A stretch of 25,420 nt of DNA, taken from the NCBI GenBank assembly GCA_036009625.1, contig DASYLJ010000175.1, positions 1-25,420 of the forward strand, given 5' to 3'. This DNA is from DASYLJ01 sp036009625. GTDB lineage: Bacteria; Desulfobacterota; Binatia; DP-6. Under the pieces are notes generated by a model, which did no database searches, was not told where the DNA came from, and was given only the letters and a program-made list of their open reading frames with translations. Below are positions 12,115-20,282 of this stretch, piece by piece (position 1 is the first letter of the stretch; every line of letters starts with the position of its first letter). Position numbers and translations under genes: made by a program.

Positions 12115-13446
12115 TCAGATCGCGTTGTCGGATGAATTAGGGGCGCTGATGCCGCGCCCATCGACGGGTGCGACGACGGTGTTCCATTGCATGCAGCTCG
12201 GGCAGCGACCCGTGTAGTCGGCGACGTCGCGCCCGCAGGCGACGCATCGGAGCCCGGTGGTGAGACCGAGGCCGGTGCCGATCGCCTCTGCGAACGCGGT
12301 CGCCGCGGCGCCGTCGTCGCCGCGCCGTCGCAGCAGCGTGCCGCGCAACGCGGCCACCAGTGGGCCCGGGGCGCTGGCGGGCATCGTGTCGATCACGGCC
12401 GCGGCGTCGTCGAGCGCGCTCACCGACAGCAGATGGCGCGCGTACATGAGGGCGAGCGTGGCGTCGTCGGGGTGGGTGCGGCGCAGGCCGCGGTAGATCG
12501 CGGTGAGCCGCTCGCCGCTGCCGCGAGCGACCTGATGCTCCTCGAGCCGTGCGAGCAGCACGGCCGCGGGATGCCGGCGGGCGCCGCGGACCCAGGCGCG
12601 ACGTGCGGCCGCCGGACGGCCGGCATGGGCCCAGCGATCGCCGGCACTGACCCAGGCCGGCGTGTACGTCGGCTCGTCGCGCGCGAGGCGGACCAAAAGA
12701 CGCGCGGCGCGCTTGTCGTCGGGCTCGGCGAGGGCGGCCTCGTAGCGCAGGCCGCGCAGCACGCGTGCCTCGTCGTCCAGCGCCGCCGGGGCGCGGACGC
12801 CAGCGATGATCTCCTGCTGCAGGCGCACCGCCTCGTCCCAGCGATGTTGCGTCGCGTACAGATCGCGCAGGCGGCGGGCCAGGCGTGGGCTGCCGGGACG
12901 CGCCTCGAGGGCGCGCTCGACGGCCACGGTGGCGGCGGTGAGATCGCCGGTGGCCTCGGCGGCGGCGGCGTGGAGGTCGAGCAGGTGCGGATCGAGCCCG
13001 ACCTGCGGCATCGCCTCGTCGAGCACGCGGCGGGCGGCGGCGGGGTCGCCCTCGTGCAGATGCGTCTCGGCGAGCAGCGCCAGACGGGCGCCGTCGTCGG
13101 GCAGCTCGTGCGAGCGGTGCAGCAGCATGGTGCGCGCCTGCGCGTAGTCACCGGTCCACACCAGCTCGCGGGCGCGGGCCGTGGTGGCCTGGTGTCGAGC
13201 CTCGCGCGTCTGTCGGCGTCGGAGCCGCCATCCCTGCCAGCGACGTCGGGTGGCCCCCGCCACCGCGAGCGTGCCCACGGCGACACCGCCGAACACGAAC
13301 GCCACCAGCAGGGCACCGGCGAGCGGGACGGTCGCGGTGCTGTTCGGCGTCAGGTGGACGATGATGGGCGTCGCGTTGGTGAGATAGAGGTAGCCGCCGG
13401 CGATGGCGACCAGCGCCGCGGCGATCGCAGTGAGCCAGTAGCCCAT
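12115..13446 (-). CDS. LapA/LapB-like TPR protein with C-terminal zinc ribbon
   Basis: A 443-residue protein. The N-terminus has two hydrophobic helices (about 4-22 and 42-63) separated by a short loop, the layout of LapA (DUF1049). A basic linker (68-85) follows, then helical TPR-like repeats rich in Ala, Leu and Arg to about residue 390, and a C-terminal rubredoxin-type metal site with C401, C404, C415 and C418. E. coli LapB (YciM) has one anchor helix, TPRs and the same kind of C-terminal metal site; it acts with the separate LapA in controlling LPS synthesis through LpxC turnover. Here the two seem to be joined. It sits 9 nt after rsfS and 52 nt before actA. The LPS role is inferred from architecture only. 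Confidence 0.75.
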   Translation of the reverse strand: MGYWLTAIAAALVAIAGGYLYLTNATPIIVHLTPNSTATVPLAGALLVAFVFGGVAVGTLAVAGATRRRWQGWRLRRRQTREARHQATTARARELVWTGDYAQARTMLLHRSHELPDDGARLALLAETHLHEGDPAAARRVLDEAMPQVGLDPHLLDLHAAAAEATGDLTAATVAVERALEARPGSPRLARRLRDLYATQHRWDEAVRLQQEIIAGVRAPAALDDEARVLRGLRYEAALAEPDDKRAARLLVRLARDEPTYTPAWVSAGDRWAHAGRPAAARRAWVRGARRHPAAVLLARLEEHQVARGSGERLTAIYRGLRRTHPDDATLALMYARHLLSVSALDDAAAVIDTMPASAPGPLVAALRGTLLRRRGDDGAAATAFAEAIGTGLGLTTGLRCVACGRDVADYTGRCPSCMQWNTVVAPVDGRGISAPNSSDNAI

Positions 13447-13455
13447 GCGACCCGG

Positions 13456-13866
13456 CTAACCGTTCTCCGTGCCCGTCTTCTGGCTGTTCGCCTGCGTTTG
13501 ATACGGCTCCGGCAGCTCCACTTGGGGAGCGCGGGCCCACAGGCGATCGAGGTCGTAGAAGGAGCGCACCGGCACGTAGAAGACGTGCACCACCACGTCG
13601 CCGTAGTCGAGCAGGATCCACTGGCCGCGCTCGTGGCCCTCGACCGAGAGCGGCTTCACGCCCATGCCGCCGAGGTGCTGCTGGATGCCGTCGGCGATGG
13701 CCTGGACCTGCGTATCGGAGCGCCCGCTGCAGAGGACGAAGTAGTCGCCGATCGACGTCAGCTTCGTGGTCTCGAGCACGACCAGGTCGTAGGCCTTGCG
13801 GTCGAGCGCGGCGTGCGTGACGGCGAGGGCGCGATCCCAGCTGGAGATGGACGACGGCTTGGGCAT
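13456..13866 (-). CDS. rsfS: Ribosome silencing factor RsfS
   Basis: RsfS binds ribosomal protein L14 on the large subunit and blocks subunit joining during starvation. The protein has 136 residues, with the family core at about 25-115: YDLVVLETTKLTSIGDYFVL, then GRSDTQVQAIADGI, then GQWILLDYGDVVVHVF and RSFYDLDRLWARAP. The ATG overlaps the nadD stop by 1 nt (TGATG), a pairing seen in many bacteria. The C-terminal 20 residues are polar and not conserved. Confidence 0.95.
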   Translation of the reverse strand: MPKPSSISSWDRALAVTHAALDRKAYDLVVLETTKLTSIGDYFVLCSGRSDTQVQAIADGIQQHLGGMGVKPLSVEGHERGQWILLDYGDVVVHVFYVPVRSFYDLDRLWARAPQVELPEPYQTQANSQKTGTENG

Positions 13867-14543
13867 CAGATGGTGGAGTGCTCGGAGCGGTACAGCTGCT
13901 CGGCCGCGATGTACTGCTCGACGGCGGGTGGAACGAGGAACCGGATGGAGTGCTGGGCTGCGACGTTGGCCCGGATGGCGGTGGCGGAGATGTCGAGAGC
14001 GGTGATGCGCTGCAAGCTCACTCCGTGTCCCGACGCGTGTCGGTAGCACTCACGCGCCGGATCATAACCAAACGACCCCTGTGCCGCAACGGGGAAGTCG
14101 TCGATCGTGAGCTCGGGTGGCCACGGCGGGCGCGTCATGACGACCAGGTCGCAGAGCGCGAAGATGGCTGGATACTCCCGCCAGGTGCCGAACCCGGCGA
14201 AGGCGTCGCGCCCGAGGACGAAGACGATGCGTGCGGTGTCGCCGACCTCGGCACGCAGCGCCCGCAGCGTGTCGACCGAGTACGACGGGCCCGAACGGCC
14301 GAGCTCGACGTCCCAGGCGCGGAATCCCGGCACCCCGGCGATCGCGAGCTCCACCATGCGCAGGCGATGGCGTGCCTCGACGATCGGCCCGGCGTCCTTG
14401 TGGGGCGGAATGGCCGCCGGCACGAGCCGCATCTCGTCGAGGCCCAGTGCGGTGCGGACTTCCTCGGCGGCGCGCAGATGCCCTAGGTGGATCGGATTGA
14501 AGGTACCGCCCAGGATCCCGATGCCGCCCGGTACGCGGGACAC
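13866..14543 (-). CDS. nadD: Nicotinate-mononucleotide adenylyltransferase
   Basis: NadD joins nicotinate mononucleotide and ATP to give deamido-NAD, the central step of NAD synthesis. It has 225 residues, close to the family norm. The nucleotidyltransferase motif GGTFNPIHLGH is at 12-22, PPHK follows near 46-49, and the C-terminal ISATAIR (ISxTxIR) is at 185-191. The start is a GTG directly abutting the proA stop with no gap, so it probably depends on termination of proA translation. Confidence 0.95.
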   Translation of the reverse strand: MSRVPGGIGILGGTFNPIHLGHLRAAEEVRTALGLDEMRLVPAAIPPHKDAGPIVEARHRLRMVELAIAGVPGFRAWDVELGRSGPSYSVDTLRALRAEVGDTARIVFVLGRDAFAGFGTWREYPAIFALCDLVVMTRPPWPPELTIDDFPVAAQGSFGYDPARECYRHASGHGVSLQRITALDISATAIRANVAAQHSIRFLVPPAVEQYIAAEQLYRSEHSTI

Positions 14544-15815
14544 TTAGCCCCGGACCTGACCGTTACCGCGCACCTGGTACTTGTACGAGGTCAGCTCGCG
14601 CAGCCCCATCGGGCCGCGGGCGTGGAGGCGGTTCGTGCTGATGCCGACCTCGGCGCCGAAGCCGAACTCGTAGCCGTCGGTGAAGCGGGTCGACGCGTTG
14701 ACGAACACGGCGGCGGCGTCGACCTCGTGCAGGAAGCGCTCGGCAGCATGGTAGTCGTTGGTGACGATCGCCTCGGCCAGGCCGGTGCCGTGGGCGGCGA
14801 TGAACGCCATCGCCTCCTCGATCGACGGTACCACGCGCACGCTCAGGATGAGGTCGAGGTATTCGGTATCCCAGTCGGCGTCGCTCGCGGGCACGACGTC
14901 GGGCACGACGGCGCGGGTACGGGCGTCGCCGCGGACCTCGCAGCCGTGGGCGCGCAGCGCCTTCACCATGGGCGGCAGGAACGTGTGCGCCACCGCCTCG
15001 TGCACGACGAGGTTCTCGAGCGCGTTGCACACGCTGGGCCGCTGCACCTTGCCGTTGAGACAGATGCGCTCGGCCATGCCGAGGTCGGCGGCGGCGTCGA
15101 CGTAGAGGTGGCAGATGCCCTCGAAGTGCTTCACGACGGGGATGCGGCTCTCCTCCATGATGGTGCGCTTCAACGTCTCGCCACCGCGCGCGATGACGAC
15201 GTCGATACGATCCTCGCGGCGCAGCAGGCCGCGCACCACTTCGCGTCCACCCTCGACCAGCTGCACGGCGGCGCGCGGGATGCCGGCGCCCTCGACGGCG
15301 TCCTGCAGCACGCGCGCGATGGTGGCGCTGGTGTGCTGCGACTCGGAGCCGCACTTGAGCAGCACCGCGTTGCCCGACTTGAGGCATAGCGCGGCCGAGT
15401 CGGCGGTGACGTTCGGGCGCGATTCGTAGATGGTGAGAATGACGCCGATCGGCACCCGCACCTGCGCGATCTCGATGCCGTTCGGACGGCGCCATGCCGA
15501 CATCGTCTCGCCGATCGGGTCGGGCAGAGTGGCCGCCTCTTCCAGGCCCACGGCCATGGCGTCGATGCGCGCGGGCGTCAGCGTCAGACGATCGATGAAG
15601 GCAGCGTTCTCACCCGCCGTGCGGGCGCGCTCCACGTCGACGCGATTGGCGTCGAGGAGCACCGTCTCCGCCTCGCGCAGACCGGCGGCGCCGTCGCGCA
15701 ACGCGCGGTCCTTGGCGACGGTGGACGCGCCGGCGAGGACGCGGGCGGCGGCGCGCGCCGCCGCCGTGATCGTCTCGACGGTGCGCTCCGCCTCGGCGGA
15801 GATCGGAGCCTGCAT
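14544..15815 (-). CDS. proA: Gamma-glutamyl phosphate reductase
   Basis: ProA reduces gamma-glutamyl phosphate to glutamate semialdehyde with NADPH, the second step of proline synthesis. It has 423 residues, near the usual 415-420. The aldehyde dehydrogenase-like catalytic cysteine is C263 in QRPSVCNALE; most homologues have GVCNA, so one neighbour differs. Other family segments are GVILTIYESRPNVT (124-137) and the C-terminal FGFGAEVGISTNRLHARGPMG. The ATG at MQAPISAEAER is chosen; an in-frame GTG 19 codons upstream would add an unconserved tail. It is separated from its partner proB by the plus-strand oxidoreductase gene. Confidence 0.95.
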   Translation of the reverse strand: MQAPISAEAERTVETITAAARAAARVLAGASTVAKDRALRDGAAGLREAETVLLDANRVDVERARTAGENAAFIDRLTLTPARIDAMAVGLEEAATLPDPIGETMSAWRRPNGIEIAQVRVPIGVILTIYESRPNVTADSAALCLKSGNAVLLKCGSESQHTSATIARVLQDAVEGAGIPRAAVQLVEGGREVVRGLLRREDRIDVVIARGGETLKRTIMEESRIPVVKHFEGICHLYVDAAADLGMAERICLNGKVQRPSVCNALENLVVHEAVAHTFLPPMVKALRAHGCEVRGDARTRAVVPDVVPASDADWDTEYLDLILSVRVVPSIEEAMAFIAAHGTGLAEAIVTNDYHAAERFLHEVDAAAVFVNASTRFTDGYEFGFGAEVGISTNRLHARGPMGLRELTSYKYQVRGNGQVRG

Positions 15816-15823
15816 GGCCGGGG

Positions 15824-15829
15824 AATCTA
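15824..15829 (-). promoter_or_regulatory. Candidate -10 hexamer of proA
   Basis: TAGATT lies 8 nt before the proA ATG, with no convincing -35 and no ribosome binding site. If real, it would start a leaderless transcript for proA-nadD-rsfS. Short and AT-containing, so it could be chance. Confidence 0.25.
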
Positions 15830-15892
15830 ACCGACGCTGCCCGGTGGCGCTACCGTTGGCAGGGCGTCGCACCTGCGCTACGACCGCGCATC

Positions 15893-16870
15893 ATGGAATT
15901 CGGTCTGCAGATGATGAACCACGAGCCGGCGCGTCTCCGCGACATCGCGCAGGTCGCCGAGGGACTCGGCTTCGCCTTCCTCTGCGTCCCGGACCACTTC
16001 CTCTACGAGGGTCCGGAGCACCAGAGCGATCCACGCCATCCGGGGTTCGACCCCATGCTGGCGGCGGCCGTGCTGGCCGGCGCCACGACGCGCGCGCGCA
16101 TCGGCCATCTCGTGCTCTGCAACCTGTTCCGCCATCCCATGCTGACCGCGCGCAGCCTGACTGGACTCGATCATCTGAGCGGCGGACGTCTGGTCGCCGG
16201 GCTCGGCGGCGGCTGGACCGAGCGCGAGTTCACGATGACCGGCATCCCGTTCCCCGACGTCACGACGCGCCTGCGCATGCTCGACGAGGCGCTGCGCTGC
16301 ATCCGTGGCCTCTGGACGGAGGAGCAGACGACCTTCCAGGGCGAGTTCTACCGTCTCGACGGTGCCGTCCACTGGCCGAAGCCGGTGCAGACGCCGCACC
16401 CGCCGATCCTGATCGGTGGCGGCGGCAAGGGCCTGCTGCGCGTGGCCGCGCGCCACGCCGACATCGTCAACGTCATCGTCGAGACCGGCCGTACCGGCTA
16501 CATCGCCCTCGGCGAGGTCGCCAAGCTGACGGACGAGCGTTTCCAGTCGCGCGTGAAGTTTCTCCGCGACTGCGCCCGCGAAGAGGGCCGCGACCCCGGC
16601 AAGATCCAGATCAGCAACGTCGCCTTCACGACGATGCTGACGAAAAGCCCCGAGGAAACCCAGGAGAAGGCGGGCATGTTCGCCCCGATGTTCGGCTCGG
16701 TGGAGGGAGCCCTCCGATCCCCGAACTTCCTGATCGGCACCCCCGACGAAATGATCACAGAGATCCGCCGCCGCAAGCAGACCTGGGACATCGACCAGAC
16801 GATCATCTCCTTCGTCAACGAGAAGGCGCTGCGCGCCTTCGGCGAACAGGTGATGCCCCACGTAAAGTAG
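15893..16870 (+). CDS. Luciferase-like (LLM class) flavin oxidoreductase
   Basis: A 325-residue TIM-barrel oxidoreductase of the bacterial luciferase superfamily, which use F420 or FMN. It begins MEFGLQMMNHEPARLRDIAQ and has typical barrel segments: FLCVPDHFLY, RARIGHLVLCNLFRHP, LDHLSGGRLVAGLGGGWTEREF, GEFYRLDGA, and PHPPILIGGGGKGLLRVAARHAD. The GGGxGWxxxEF-like stretch is standard for F420-dependent members such as MSMEG_2256-like enzymes. The substrate cannot be told, and F420 versus FMN is not settled. It is on the opposite strand between proA and proB, with a 77-nt divergent gap to proA. No ribosome binding site is evident before the ATG. Confidence 0.85.
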   Translation: MEFGLQMMNHEPARLRDIAQVAEGLGFAFLCVPDHFLYEGPEHQSDPRHPGFDPMLAAAVLAGATTRARIGHLVLCNLFRHPMLTARSLTGLDHLSGGRLVAGLGGGWTEREFTMTGIPFPDVTTRLRMLDEALRCIRGLWTEEQTTFQGEFYRLDGAVHWPKPVQTPHPPILIGGGGKGLLRVAARHADIVNVIVETGRTGYIALGEVAKLTDERFQSRVKFLRDCAREEGRDPGKIQISNVAFTTMLTKSPEETQEKAGMFAPMFGSVEGALRSPNFLIGTPDEMITEIRRRKQTWDIDQTIISFVNEKALRAFGEQVMPHVK

Positions 16871-16916
16871 AAGCAGAGGAACGGCACGCGGCGCCGCGCG
16901 CGTCGATGTGGATGGC

Positions 16917-16985
16917 GAGGGGTCGGGGGTCTGGGTGGAGCGAGTTGGCGAAGCCTCCGAGCGAAACCCAGGCCCCCGACCCCTC
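16917..16985. repeat. 20-bp imperfect inverted repeat between convergent genes
   Basis: Two 20-nt arms, GAGGGGTCGGGGGTCTGGGT at 16917-16936 and its near-perfect reverse complement at 16966-16985, differ at one position and enclose a 29-nt centre that itself contains GGAG/CTCC complementary parts. The element lies between the stop of the oxidoreductase and the stop of proB, so it may act as a terminator for both strands. No T run follows either arm, so a dispersed palindromic repeat is an equal possibility. Confidence 0.7.
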
Positions 16986-17001
16986 GGACTGAACCCGCAA
17001 T

Positions 17002-18156
17002 CTAGGAGGGCGGCGCCTCGCGCCGGGACAACACCACGAGGTCGTCGCGGTGGATCACCTCCGCCGCCCCCTTGTACCCGAGCCGCGCCTCGATCTCCTT
17101 CGACTGCGCGCCGATGATCCGCTCCACGTCGGCCGCATCGTAGTTGACCAGCCCGCGCGCGATCTCGGTGCCGTCGGGACCGAGGCAGCGCACGCACTCG
17201 CCTTCGCCGAAGCGGCCCTCGACGGCGCGCACGCCCGACGGCAGCAGGCTGCGACCGCCCTGTGCCAGCGCGCGTTCGGCGCCCGCATCGAGATGCAGCG
17301 TGCCGGTCGGACGCAGCGCGTGCGCGATCCAGTGCTTGCGCCGCCCGAGCCGGTCGGCCTGCGCCAGCAGGAGGGTGCCGACCTCGGTCTCCGGATCGAG
17401 GATGTCGCGCAGGACGTGGCGGCGCCCGCCGTCGGCGATGATGGTGGGAATGCCGGCGGCGGCTGCCTTGCGGGCCGCGTCCACCTTCGACGCCATGCCG
17501 CCGGTGCCGACACCCGACAGCGCCGGACCCGCGGCCCGTCCGACCAGTGCATCGTCGGCAGCGGCGACCGGCACCAGCGCGGCGTCCGGGATGAGCCGCG
17601 GATCGGCCTCGTACACGCCGGCGACGTCGCTCAGGATGATGAGCAGGTCGGCTTCCACCAGCGACGCCGTCAGCGCCGACAGGTTGTCGTTGTCGCCGAA
17701 CTTGAGCTCCTCGACCGACACGGTGTCGTTCTCGTTCACGATGGGCACCGTGCCGAGCGCCAGCAGCGTGCGTAGCGTGTGGCGCGCGTTGAGATAGCGA
17801 CGACGGTCCGCGAGGTCGGCGTGCGTCAGCAGCACCTGGGCCACCGTGCGGCCACGCGCCCGGAAGGCGCGCTCGTAGGCGGCCATGAGCGCCGGTTGTC
17901 CGACGGCCGCAGCGGCCTGTCGCCACTCGAGCCCGGGCCGCCGGCCGCCGAGCTTGGACGCGCCCGCGGCCACGGCACCCGAGCTGACGACGACGATCTC
18001 GCGTCCACCTTCGATCGCGGCGGCGACGTCGGCGGCGAGCGCGCGCACCCGCGCCGCGCGCAAGCCGTCGCTGCCGGCGAGCACGTTGCTGCCGATCTTG
18101 ACGACGATGCGCTTCGTGCGCCGCAGTAGGGTGGCCTTCTGCTGCGTCTGCATCAT
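17002..18156 (-). CDS. proB: Glutamate 5-kinase
   Basis: ProB phosphorylates glutamate, the first and feedback-controlled step of proline synthesis. It has 384 residues, with an amino acid kinase domain to about 265 and a C-terminal PUA domain (about 285-375), the long form found in E. coli. Motifs are VVKIGSNVL (18-26), VSSGAVAAG (57-65), NENDTV (141-146), FGDNDNLSA (153-161) and SDVAGVY (176-182). The start is one of two adjacent ATGs; the first overlaps the obgE stop by 4 nt and the second by 1 nt. Confidence 0.96.
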   Translation of the reverse strand: MMQTQQKATLLRRTKRIVVKIGSNVLAGSDGLRAARVRALAADVAAAIEGGREIVVVSSGAVAAGASKLGGRRPGLEWRQAAAAVGQPALMAAYERAFRARGRTVAQVLLTHADLADRRRYLNARHTLRTLLALGTVPIVNENDTVSVEELKFGDNDNLSALTASLVEADLLIILSDVAGVYEADPRLIPDAALVPVAAADDALVGRAAGPALSGVGTGGMASKVDAARKAAAAGIPTIIADGGRRHVLRDILDPETEVGTLLLAQADRLGRRKHWIAHALRPTGTLHLDAGAERALAQGGRSLLPSGVRAVEGRFGEGECVRCLGPDGTEIARGLVNYDAADVERIIGAQSKEIEARLGYKGAAEVIHRDDLVVLSRREAPPS

Positions 18157-19199
18157 GCGGACGGCTCGGGGGCCGCCGGCTCGGGCGCGGCGTCCCGGCG
18201 CGCCGCCATCACCGCCGCAGCGAGCAGCTCTACCAGCGCGCGCGTGCCCTCACCGGTGGCGCCGGAGAGCTCGTGCAGCGTGATGCCGCGTGCCGCCAGC
18301 TGCTCGCGCACGGCCGGCAGGCGTTCGCGCGTCTCGACCAGATCGTTCTTGGTGGCGGCGACGATCTGCGGCTTCGCGGCCAGCTCGGGGCTGGCGAGCG
18401 CCAGCTCGCGATTGATGGTGTCGAAGTCCTCGATCGGGTCGCGGCCGGTGATGCCCGAGACGTCGAGGAGATGGACGAGCACCGCCGTGCGCGACAGGTG
18501 ACGCAGGAAGCGGATGCCGAGCCCCTGACCATCGCTCGCGCCAGGGATCAGGCCGGGGACGTCGGCGAGGACGAACGTCATGTCCTCGTCGACCCGCACG
18601 ACGCCGAGGTGCGGTACCAGGGTGGTGAACGGATAGTCGGCGACGCGCGGCTTCGCCGCCGAGACGGCACGGATCAGCGTCGACTTGCCGACGTTCGGGA
18701 AGCCGAGCAGGCCGGCGTCGGCGAGCACGCGCAGCTCGAGGCGCAGGATCTTCTGATCGCCGGGCGTACCGGGGTCGGCACGACGGGGGGCCCGGTTCGT
18801 CGACGTCGCGAAGTGCATGTTGCCGCGACCGCCCTTGCCGCCGCGCGCGACGACGGCCTCCTGGCCGGACTGGCGCAGGTCGGCGATCAGCTCGCCGCTG
18901 GCGTCGTCGTGCACCATGGTGCCCGGCGGGACACGCAGGACGAGGTCCTCGCCGGCCTTGCCGTACTGCTCCTTGCCGCGACCGTGCTCGCCGCGTCCGG
19001 CGCGCAGGGTCTGCGGATAGGACAGATCGAGCAGGGTGGAGAGGCCGGTGTCGACGCGCAGGACGACGTGGCCGCCGTCACCCCCGTCGCCACCGTTGGG
19101 GCCCCCACGCGGCACGTACTTCTCCCGGCGGAAGCTCAGGCACCCGTTGCCCCCGTCCCCGGCTTCGACACGGATGCGGACTTCGTCGACGAATTTCAT
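18153..19199 (-). CDS. obgE: GTPase ObgE/CgtA
   Basis: An Obg-family GTPase that binds the 50S subunit and takes part in ribosome assembly and stress control. It has 348 residues. The glycine-rich Obg domain fills 1-158 (AGDGGNGCLSFRREKYVP, RGGPNGGDGGDGG). The G domain has G1 GFPNVGKST at 166-174, the switch segment YPFTTLVPHLGVV, G3 DVPGL at 213-217, G4 TKND at 283-286 in place of the usual NKxD, and G5 SGATGEG at 312-318. The C-terminus is a short Ala/Pro/Glu tail, not an OCT domain. It usually follows rpmA directly; here a plus-strand gene lies between. Confidence 0.96.
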   Translation of the reverse strand: MKFVDEVRIRVEAGDGGNGCLSFRREKYVPRGGPNGGDGGDGGHVVLRVDTGLSTLLDLSYPQTLRAGRGEHGRGKEQYGKAGEDLVLRVPPGTMVHDDASGELIADLRQSGQEAVVARGGKGGRGNMHFATSTNRAPRRADPGTPGDQKILRLELRVLADAGLLGFPNVGKSTLIRAVSAAKPRVADYPFTTLVPHLGVVRVDEDMTFVLADVPGLIPGASDGQGLGIRFLRHLSRTAVLVHLLDVSGITGRDPIEDFDTINRELALASPELAAKPQIVAATKNDLVETRERLPAVREQLAARGITLHELSGATGEGTRALVELLAAAVMAARRDAAPEPAAPEPSA

Positions 19200-19210
19200 G
19201 CGCGGGCGGC

Positions 19211-19216
19211 ATGCTA
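19211..19216 (-). promoter_or_regulatory. Candidate -10 hexamer of obgE-proB
   Basis: TAGCAT lies 11 nt before the obgE ATG; TTGTGG, a poor -35, is 17 nt further upstream. No ribosome binding site is visible. It would give a near-leaderless transcript. It lies in the 21-nt gap to the divergent kinase-like gene, and a -35 would fall inside that gene if the GTG at 19221 is its start. Confidence 0.25.
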
Positions 19217-19220
19217 GCCT

Positions 19221-20126
19221 GTGCGTCCCGCGCCCACAAAGCAGGGGTGGGCGGCCGTCGAAGCGCTATCGCAATTCGCACGGGAGGGGCGGGGCCTTGT
19301 GCAGACGGAAACTGGCGGTTACCTGGCCGCATCGATGATTCGCCTCTCGGCCCACCATCAGATCGAGCTCGCGCCGCAGTACCAGGAGCTGGCCGACGAC
19401 CCGCCCGACCACGACCACGTCATCCTGACCCTGGCGCGAAAGATGGCCAACGATCAGCCGCTCATCCAGGGGGATCTCGTCGTCGCCGGGATCCAGACCC
19501 GACAGCGGTACGCGCTCGCCGACGCCTACCCCGTCCACTTCCGTAAGACCTACTACCCGACGTGCTTTCACCAGCATCCGGACGTCGAGTACCGAAATCA
19601 CGCGCTCGCGTCGGAGATACTCGCGAGCCCACCGCCGATCGGGTCGACGCGGACCAGCTTTCGCAGCTGCTTCATTCCCGGGCGGCCGATGGATCGTCTG
19701 TTGCCGCTCGGCGAGCCTCCGGAGCGAGGCCTGATGCCTGCCCGCGACGCCGATCCGCTCGCCCTCGTCGGTTTCTGGAAGATACTCGAGGAGGTGCATG
19801 CCCAGGTCGCGCGGCTCCATGCCCGCGGCCTTGCCCACGGTGACCTCGTCCTCCACAACGTCGTCGTCTCCATGGCGCCCCTGGGCGCCTATCTCGTCGA
19901 TTTCGAGCAGGCGCGACTGCGGGACGAGGCTGCCTCCGCCGAGGAATGGACGGCGATCGTCGACGCCGACTTCATCCACATCTTCCGCCAGGCGCTCCAC
20001 ATCCAGTGCACGCTCGGCCGACAGGCCGGGGCGCTCGCTGACGCGGCGCTCGCGGCGCTACCTCGCTTGTTCCCGGATATGGCCAGCAGGTTCCTGGAGG
20101 CGATCGGTACGGGCGCTCGCTTCTAG
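19221..20126 (+). CDS. Protein-kinase-fold protein, function unknown
   Basis: Up to 301 residues. The kinase marks are K109 (FRKTYYP, candidate ATP-binding lysine), a helix with E123 or E132 (EYRNHALASEIL), a catalytic loop LAHGDLVLHN with D208 and N213, and a DFG-like VDFEQA with D227. The HGD rather than HRD loop and the compact C-lobe recall atypical kinases (Bud32, RIO, LPS-core kinases) or aminoglycoside-phosphotransferase-like enzymes. The C-lobe after residue 265 is short. The start is uncertain: GTG 19221, GTG 19299 (GGGAGG about 11 nt upstream) or ATG 19335. It contains ATA codons, rare elsewhere in the window, and interrupts the rpmA-obgE pair on the other strand, so it was probably acquired. 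No substrate can be named. Confidence 0.7.
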   Translation: MRPAPTKQGWAAVEALSQFAREGRGLVQTETGGYLAASMIRLSAHHQIELAPQYQELADDPPDHDHVILTLARKMANDQPLIQGDLVVAGIQTRQRYALADAYPVHFRKTYYPTCFHQHPDVEYRNHALASEILASPPPIGSTRTSFRSCFIPGRPMDRLLPLGEPPERGLMPARDADPLALVGFWKILEEVHAQVARLHARGLAHGDLVLHNVVVSMAPLGAYLVDFEQARLRDEAASAEEWTAIVDADFIHIFRQALHIQCTLGRQAGALADAALAALPRLFPDMASRFLEAIGTGARF

Positions 20127-20253
20127 GTCGAGGCGATGGCGAGCGAATCGACGCCGACAGGGGCGACGGAACGTCTCCGCAGTGGACGCGACGACCGTGA
20201 TCGCCGTCACCTGCGCTCCTTCGAAGCCCTCCGTCCGATCGGGAACCCGGCGG

Positions 20254-20267
20254 GAGCCGGCGGGCTC
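20254..20267 (-). terminator. Possible weak terminator after rpmA
   Basis: GAGCC-CGCC-GGCTC forms a 5-bp stem with a 4-nt loop, 15 nt past the rpmA stop in the convergent gap to the kinase-like gene. There is no U run, so it could be chance in GC-rich sequence. Confidence 0.25.
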
Positions 20268-20282
20268 GACCGCGGGCGGAGA

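Noticed and set aside
15816..15872. A longer N-terminus for ProA from an in-frame GTG
   Set aside because: The extra 19 residues are not part of the family, and the ATG at 15815 gives the normal length.
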